A stretch of 64,000 nucleotides of DNA from Saprospiraceae bacterium (GTDB taxonomy: Bacteria > Bacteroidota > Bacteroidia > Chitinophagales > Saprospiraceae): NCBI GenBank assembly GCA_016715965.1, contig JADJXG010000001.1:1679501-1743500 (forward strand). The letters are read 5' to 3'. The notes below the pieces were generated by a model that was not told where the DNA came from, ran no database searches, and saw only the letters and a program-made list of their open reading frames with translations. This document shows, piece by piece, positions 60,728 through 64,000 of the stretch (positions within the stretch are counted from its first letter, which is position 1; each line of letters begins with the position of its first letter). The position numbers and the translations under genes were made by a program.

Positions 60728-61623
60728 CTAAGGAACACAATTATGGAAGCAATCACCTGCAGAAGTATATCCGTTATCACATGCTACAAGAACATCTTCA
60801 CATTCTGAGGATTCTTCAATATCAATGACCTCGATGACAAATTCTTCTTCAACTTCATCCCAGCAATATTTTGTGGTGGTATGACAGCAAACCTCTGAGC
60901 AAGCACTTTGGTAAAAATTGAATCCTCCAGTGGTATTAATGCAGTACCGGTAGCAATGACTTTGGTAAAAACTTGCCGTTAATAAATCTGCATCTAGATC
61001 TTCGCAATCATATATGGTTTTATTTTCATCGACTACAGGTAGCAACCAATCTGCTTCTAATTTCTGTCTTGCTATGGCTATAAATAAATCCATTTCAGTT
61101 TTTAGCTGAGACAGTTGGTTGGTCATGGCCAAATTCCTCCAGCCTGCCAGTAAGCTTGCACAATCAGTGCCTGGCTCAGGAACTGCAGTAAATTTGTTAA
61201 AAACGTACGTAGTGATTATTTGAGTCGAAGTAATGGTAAAACAAACATATAATTCATAGGTCACATAGGCCCTGCAATCTCCATAACCGGGCAAGTCTTC
61301 AATATAATGTCCATAGTTAGTAGGTCCTGAGCAGGAAGTGTACTCCGAAAAATTAGGATCACAGTCCACGGCAGTAGCAGAAGTTGGTTTTATACGAATT
61401 TGTGGATTGGTATTTTTTTGCAGGCTTAAAAAATACATCTCTCTTTTGTGATTTAACTCACTAATCTTAGTTTGGTAATCTTTAAACTGATGAGAATTTA
61501 AAGATTCTTGATTTGTCAAGCTCGAATTAGATGAATTAAGATCCTTAACACTGTCTACACATGACCAAATAATAAGGGCTAAAAATGCCCCCCCCCCCCA
61601 AATAAAATTTTAAAAGTATTCAT
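60728..61623 (-). CDS. Cys-rich lipoprotein gene interrupted by a poly-G tract (probable phase-variable gene)
   Basis: From ATG 61623 the frame runs MNTFKILF and then through 12 G to a TAG at 61581-61579 (14 codons). The long downstream frame (263 aa from a TTG at 61519) is offset by one base. With 10 or 13 G the two join into about 297-298 aa, whose first residues become 'MNTFKILFGGGAFLALIIWS' followed by Cys, a perfect lipobox. The mature part is rich in cysteine, including 'ACSEVCCHTTTKYC' and a C-terminal 'CDNGYTSAGDCFHNC', and has an acidic segment 'EVEEEFVIEVIDIEESSE'. Family unknown. As sequenced, the gene is off unless translation starts inside. A homopolymer sequencing error gives the same picture. 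Confidence 0.75.
61588..61599 (-). repeat. 12-bp poly-G homopolymer in the signal peptide (frame switch)
   Basis: Twelve consecutive C on the plus strand (G on the coding strand) lie 24 nt after the ATG. It is the longest G/C homopolymer in the window, in AT-rich DNA. Its length sets the reading frame of the lipoprotein gene. Confidence 0.9.
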
Positions 61624-61802
61624 AATTTAGATTTATAATGTGAAAAAATAAAATTAATTACAATTATAAAATATTGAAAACTTTCCTGAAACTATAAGTA
61701 GCAAAATTTATTTAGGAAACGGTACAAATATAAGTAAGAATAAATTACTTTTTCTAATCCTGCAATTAATTTTAATAAAATAATTTTTTGAAATGGAATC
61801 AC

Positions 61803-62507
61803 TTAATTGGATCGTCCGGTAATGTCATCTGACTGTAAAATTAATGATGGTTCATTGTTCCTCACCGAATTAACACGATCAGAAACCGCGTATGCTTCCA
61901 TACCATCATCTGGATAAGCTTTGATCAGATCCAACAACTCATCTGTTTTATTTACTAATGGATCCAACCACCATCTTTCTTCTTCCCTGAGCATGATCGC
62001 AGGCATTCTGTCATGGTAGGGTAGCATAAATTCATTAGAGGCCAAGGTGATGATACTGCAACTGATGATAATCTCACCCTTTTCATCTTTCCAACGGTCG
62101 TAAATACCAGCCATGGCATACAGTTCAAAATTCTTGATACCAATTCTATAAGGTATTTTTCCACCCTGAGGATTTATTTTCCATTCATAAAATCCATCCA
62201 TCGGGATCAGGCATCGCCTTTTGATCAGAGCCGTCTTGAAAGTGGGTTTTTCTTCCAAACTTTCTTTGCGGCAATTGATCATTTTGGAACCAATCTTGTG
62301 ATCCTTGGCCCAGGATGGGATCAAACCCCACTTTGCCGGTTGAAAATGAAGTGGATCTTCCATCAGAATGACAGGCAGAACATGGGTGGGCGCGATGTTA
62401 AAATTTGGAATCGGGTTGTACCGCTCCAGATCTTTGGAATAGAAATCAGAACCAAACCTTTCTTCAAGTTCCTTTTCAACCTTGGTTAAAGACCCTCTGC
62501 CACACAT
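61803..62507 (-). CDS. SRAP (YedK/HMCES-like) abasic-site-processing protein
   Basis: 234 aa from ATG 62507, chosen because the catalytic cysteine must be residue 2 (MCGRGSL) after Met removal. Other active-site motifs are 'YNPIPNFNIAPTHVLPVI' (Asn), 'PAKWGLIPSWAKD', 'NCRKESLEEKPTF', 'RRCLIPMDGFYEWK' (Glu) and 'HDRMPAIM' (His). It forms a covalent DNA-protein link at abasic sites in single-stranded DNA and protects them. A possible promoter ends 8 nt before the ATG, right after the terminator of the SPOR gene. Confidence 0.96.
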   Translation of the reverse strand: MCGRGSLTKVEKELEERFGSDFYSKDLERYNPIPNFNIAPTHVLPVILMEDPLHFQPAKWGLIPSWAKDHKIGSKMINCRKESLEEKPTFKTALIKRRCLIPMDGFYEWKINPQGGKIPYRIGIKNFELYAMAGIYDRWKDEKGEIIISCSIITLASNEFMLPYHDRMPAIMLREEERWWLDPLVNKTDELLDLIKAYPDDGMEAYAVSDRVNSVRNNEPSLILQSDDITGRSN

Positions 62508-62514
62508 CGCATTA

Positions 62515-62522
62515 CAAATATA
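62515..62522 (-). promoter_or_regulatory. -7 element directly upstream of SRAP
   Basis: Minus strand TATATTTG (62522-62515) ends 8 nt before the ATG, so the transcript would have almost no leader. It fuses to the T-run of the terminator just before it. No good -33 was found. Confidence 0.45.
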
Positions 62523-62554
62523 AAAAAAAAGGCGCAACCGGATGGCTACGCCTT
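62522..62554 (-). terminator. Intrinsic terminator of the SPOR gene
   Basis: On the minus strand AAGGCG (62554-62549) pairs with CGCCTT (62534-62529). The inner TAGCC/GGTTG pairs (with wobbles) extend the stem around a 4-nt loop. A run of nine T follows. Confidence 0.8.
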
Positions 62555-62583
62555 ATATTTTCAAAATGATGGATTGAAAGCGA

Positions 62584-63234
62584 TTAGTTGGTTTTGACAA
62601 AAGCGTCAATGCCTTTTGCCTTGAGTTGCCGTACGGTTTTATCAGCAGCATCTCTGGTATCGTATTGACCTGCAATCGCCCTGTAATATTCATCAGACCC
62701 AAAGACCTTTGAATTGGCGGAAGCATATCCCATTTTCTTCAATTTGCTTACCTGCTTGTCCGCATGCGAAGGAACAATGTAGGATCCGGCTACTACAAAG
62801 TATTTTCCGGACTTGCTGGTCGCTGCTTTTGATTCATTGGCCTTTGAGGAATTACCGCTCTTTGATTTGGAGCTGGATGCCGTAGAAGAAGTAGTGTTGT
62901 TGACTGGTTTGGCTACCGGAGAAACATTCTCTTTGGGAGCTTCTACCACCGGATCTGTTACCGGCGGAGTCGTCGCAACACTGGAAATTGGGTCTGTTGT
63001 CATGCCCGGCTGAACGCTGGTCTCGGCCGTCAAACCCAAGATCAGACTGTCGTCCGCCGTCAGGGCCATGTTGTCAACAGCCATGGTATCCACCAAAGTA
63101 CTATCTGCGGTATCCGTGCTGAGTTCGGTATCCTGTGGAGCTTTGAATTTCTTATAAACAACTACAGATATTGCCACCACCAATAAGACCAACAAAAGGT
63201 AGAGCAAAATCCGGATTAAATTTTTCATTTCCAT
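62584..63234 (-). CDS. SPOR-domain membrane protein
   Basis: 216 aa from ATG 63234 (MEMKNL), or 214 aa from ATG 63228. A TATATTTG promoter element at 63257-63250 excludes the longer frame. One N-terminal membrane helix ('IRILLYLLLVLLVVAISVVVY') anchors a low-complexity Ser/Thr/Pro linker (about 30-130). The C-terminal SPOR domain is about 140-216 ('KYFVVAGSYIVPSHADKQVSKLKKMGYAS', 'YRAIAGQYDTRDAADKTVRQLKAKGIDAFV'). SPOR domains bind denuded peptidoglycan at division sites. Ends in a strong terminator. Confidence 0.92.
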   Translation of the reverse strand: MEMKNLIRILLYLLLVLLVVAISVVVYKKFKAPQDTELSTDTADSTLVDTMAVDNMALTADDSLILGLTAETSVQPGMTTDPISSVATTPPVTDPVVEAPKENVSPVAKPVNNTTSSTASSSKSKSGNSSKANESKAATSKSGKYFVVAGSYIVPSHADKQVSKLKKMGYASANSKVFGSDEYYRAIAGQYDTRDAADKTVRQLKAKGIDAFVKTN

Positions 63235-63249
63235 AATTCGATTTTGATG

Positions 63250-63257
63250 CAAATATA
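63250..63257 (-). promoter_or_regulatory. -7 element of the SPOR gene
   Basis: Minus strand TATATTTG at 63257-63250, 16 nt before ATG 63234. No matching -33 was seen. It decides the start codon, since any start upstream would lie within the promoter. Confidence 0.5.
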
Positions 63258-63453
63258 CAGCATTTTATAAATTATAGAAATAAATTATATGTAAAAGGGG
63301 TGTTAATCATTGAAACCACTTCCATTGAATGACTTAAACAGCCTAAAAATTTCTCTAAATTTATGATAACCAATCTATTAGAAAACAATCAATCTCACTG
63401 AATGGATGTTCCTGTGCATTCTACCTGCATTGGGAATTGACCCGAATGGTGAT

Positions 63454-64000
63454 TTAGTCTCTGTCTGAACACAATCTATTCAAATGATACATCAGCCCGA
63501 TTTGATACGAAAATGGAAAATACTCCCATTCCACATCTCCAACATCAGTCGAAGCATGAAAACTTGAAAATAAAGAAATCGACCTGTATTGATACCTTAA
63601 GAAAGTCCCTACATTTAAATTGGTTTTTGTGGCTTTGTTGTACATGTCTGATGTAAAATCCAAAAGATCACTGGCTTCTTGTTGGCTTAAGTTTCCAATT
63701 TCGTGTTTCAAACCGGTCAAAGCAATGAATTGTAATGTGAGTCCCAATTCCAGTCCTTTGTAATCCCACCAGGCTGATCCAGTCACTGCGGGTTTTAAAT
63801 AACGGATCTCGGTTTGTAATGGAATGTCTTTTCTTTTCACCAAAATTTGCTGGTAGCCAAATCCAGCACCCACTTCATATCTGAATCTGGAATAGAATTC
63901 TCCAAAATAGAATGCATTTAAATCAATTGCTTTGCCATTTCCTGATCTTCCTTCATCTGAATCTGCATCCGGAGAAGAGGAAACATACAAACCCGACAAT
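63454..64000 (-). CDS. Outer-membrane beta-barrel protein, N-terminus outside the window
   Basis: About 181 residues of the C-terminal part are visible; the frame is open to the right edge. It has alternating aromatic strands ('FYFGEFYSRFRYEVGAGFGYQQILV', 'GSAWWDYKGLELGLTLQFIAL', 'NVGTFLRYQYRSISLFSSFHAS', 'FPFSYQIGLMYHLNRL') typical of small outer-membrane barrels. The gene ends just after the barrel. No family name is assigned. Confidence 0.7.
   Translation of the reverse strand, partial: LSGLYVSSSPDADSDEGRSGNGKAIDLNAFYFGEFYSRFRYEVGAGFGYQQILVKRKDIPLQTEIRYLKPAVTGSAWWDYKGLELGLTLQFIALTGLKHEIGNLSQQEASDLLDFTSDMYNKATKTNLNVGTFLRYQYRSISLFSSFHASTDVGDVEWEYFPFSYQIGLMYHLNRLCSDRD

Noticed and set aside
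1..64000. tRNA, rRNA, CRISPR, IS element or prophage
   Set aside because: I looked in all gaps for tRNA cloverleaf arms, direct-repeat arrays and transposase or integrase motifs, and found none.

Overview
The window is a chromosomal segment of a Bacteroidota bacterium, most likely from the Saprospiria/Saprospiraceae neighbourhood. Four lines of evidence support this. The base composition is moderately AT-rich. There are many secreted proteins with type IX secretion (T9SS) sorting tails, both type A and the CHU_C/type B 'PNVFSPNGDG' form. There are lineage-typical families (GLPGLI, CarboxypepD_reg plus outer-membrane barrel, PspC with PadR, DUF2723, YugP-like Zn peptidase, short F1 epsilon). 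Promoter-like sequences fit the Bacteroidota rule TTTG / ~17-22 nt / TAnnTTTG and recur upstream of many genes, while Shine-Dalgarno signals are weak. No rRNA, tRNA, CRISPR array, insertion sequence or prophage was seen. The assignment below phylum level is inference.

Layout. 1-3.1 kb: tail of an M36-type secreted peptidase, an unknown gene, and a PadR-PspC pair with an operator-like palindrome. 3.3-8.3 kb: GLPGLI and outer-membrane barrel operon, then a DUF5691-like gene. 8.4-14.6 kb: atpD-atpC, rlmN, a polysaccharide-deacetylase-like gene, an outer-membrane protein and lipA. 14.7-19.8 kb: a giant CSLREA/repeat T9SS protein, then a secreted HMA-domain protein paired with an outer-membrane protein. 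19.8-26.2 kb: a cyanophycin-synthetase-like protein without its ATP-grasp domain, a flavin reductase, a Crp/Fnr regulator, a GT4 glycosyltransferase and a TMTC-like membrane glycosyltransferase with TPRs. 26.2-31 kb: pckA divergent from a mitochondrial-type citrate synthase, then gcvH, vanZ-like and tonB. 31.3-40.4 kb: frr, Zn peptidase, serS, rho, rpmH, rnpA, an MltD-like enzyme, phosphohexomutase and pcm. 40.4-47.4 kb: a gene-poor stretch, a metzincin-like protease with an altered zinc motif, a small beta protein, a lipoprotein adaptor-FtsX-LolD exporter and a POT peptide transporter. 47.6-54.8 kb: DUF2723-rpiB-M28 operon, then a 46-aa membrane protein, RluA and thiL. 54.9-64 kb: a possible antisense-oriented small RNA, a run of surface/secreted proteins, SRAP, a SPOR protein and a partial outer-membrane protein.

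Main points for follow-up. (1) A 12-G homopolymer at 61588-61599 lies inside the signal peptide of a Cys-rich lipoprotein. It puts the start codon out of frame; 10 or 13 G would restore a perfect lipoprotein signal, which suggests a phase-variable switch or a homopolymer error. (2) The CphA-like protein keeps the N domain and Mur-ligase domain but lacks ATP-grasp. (3) A metzincin-like protease has HExxxH in place of HExxH. (4) Three consecutive hairpins ending in a U-tract on the minus strand at 54911-54997 have no gene to terminate, suggesting a small RNA. (5) Promoters appear to sit directly on start codons, giving possible leaderless mRNAs.
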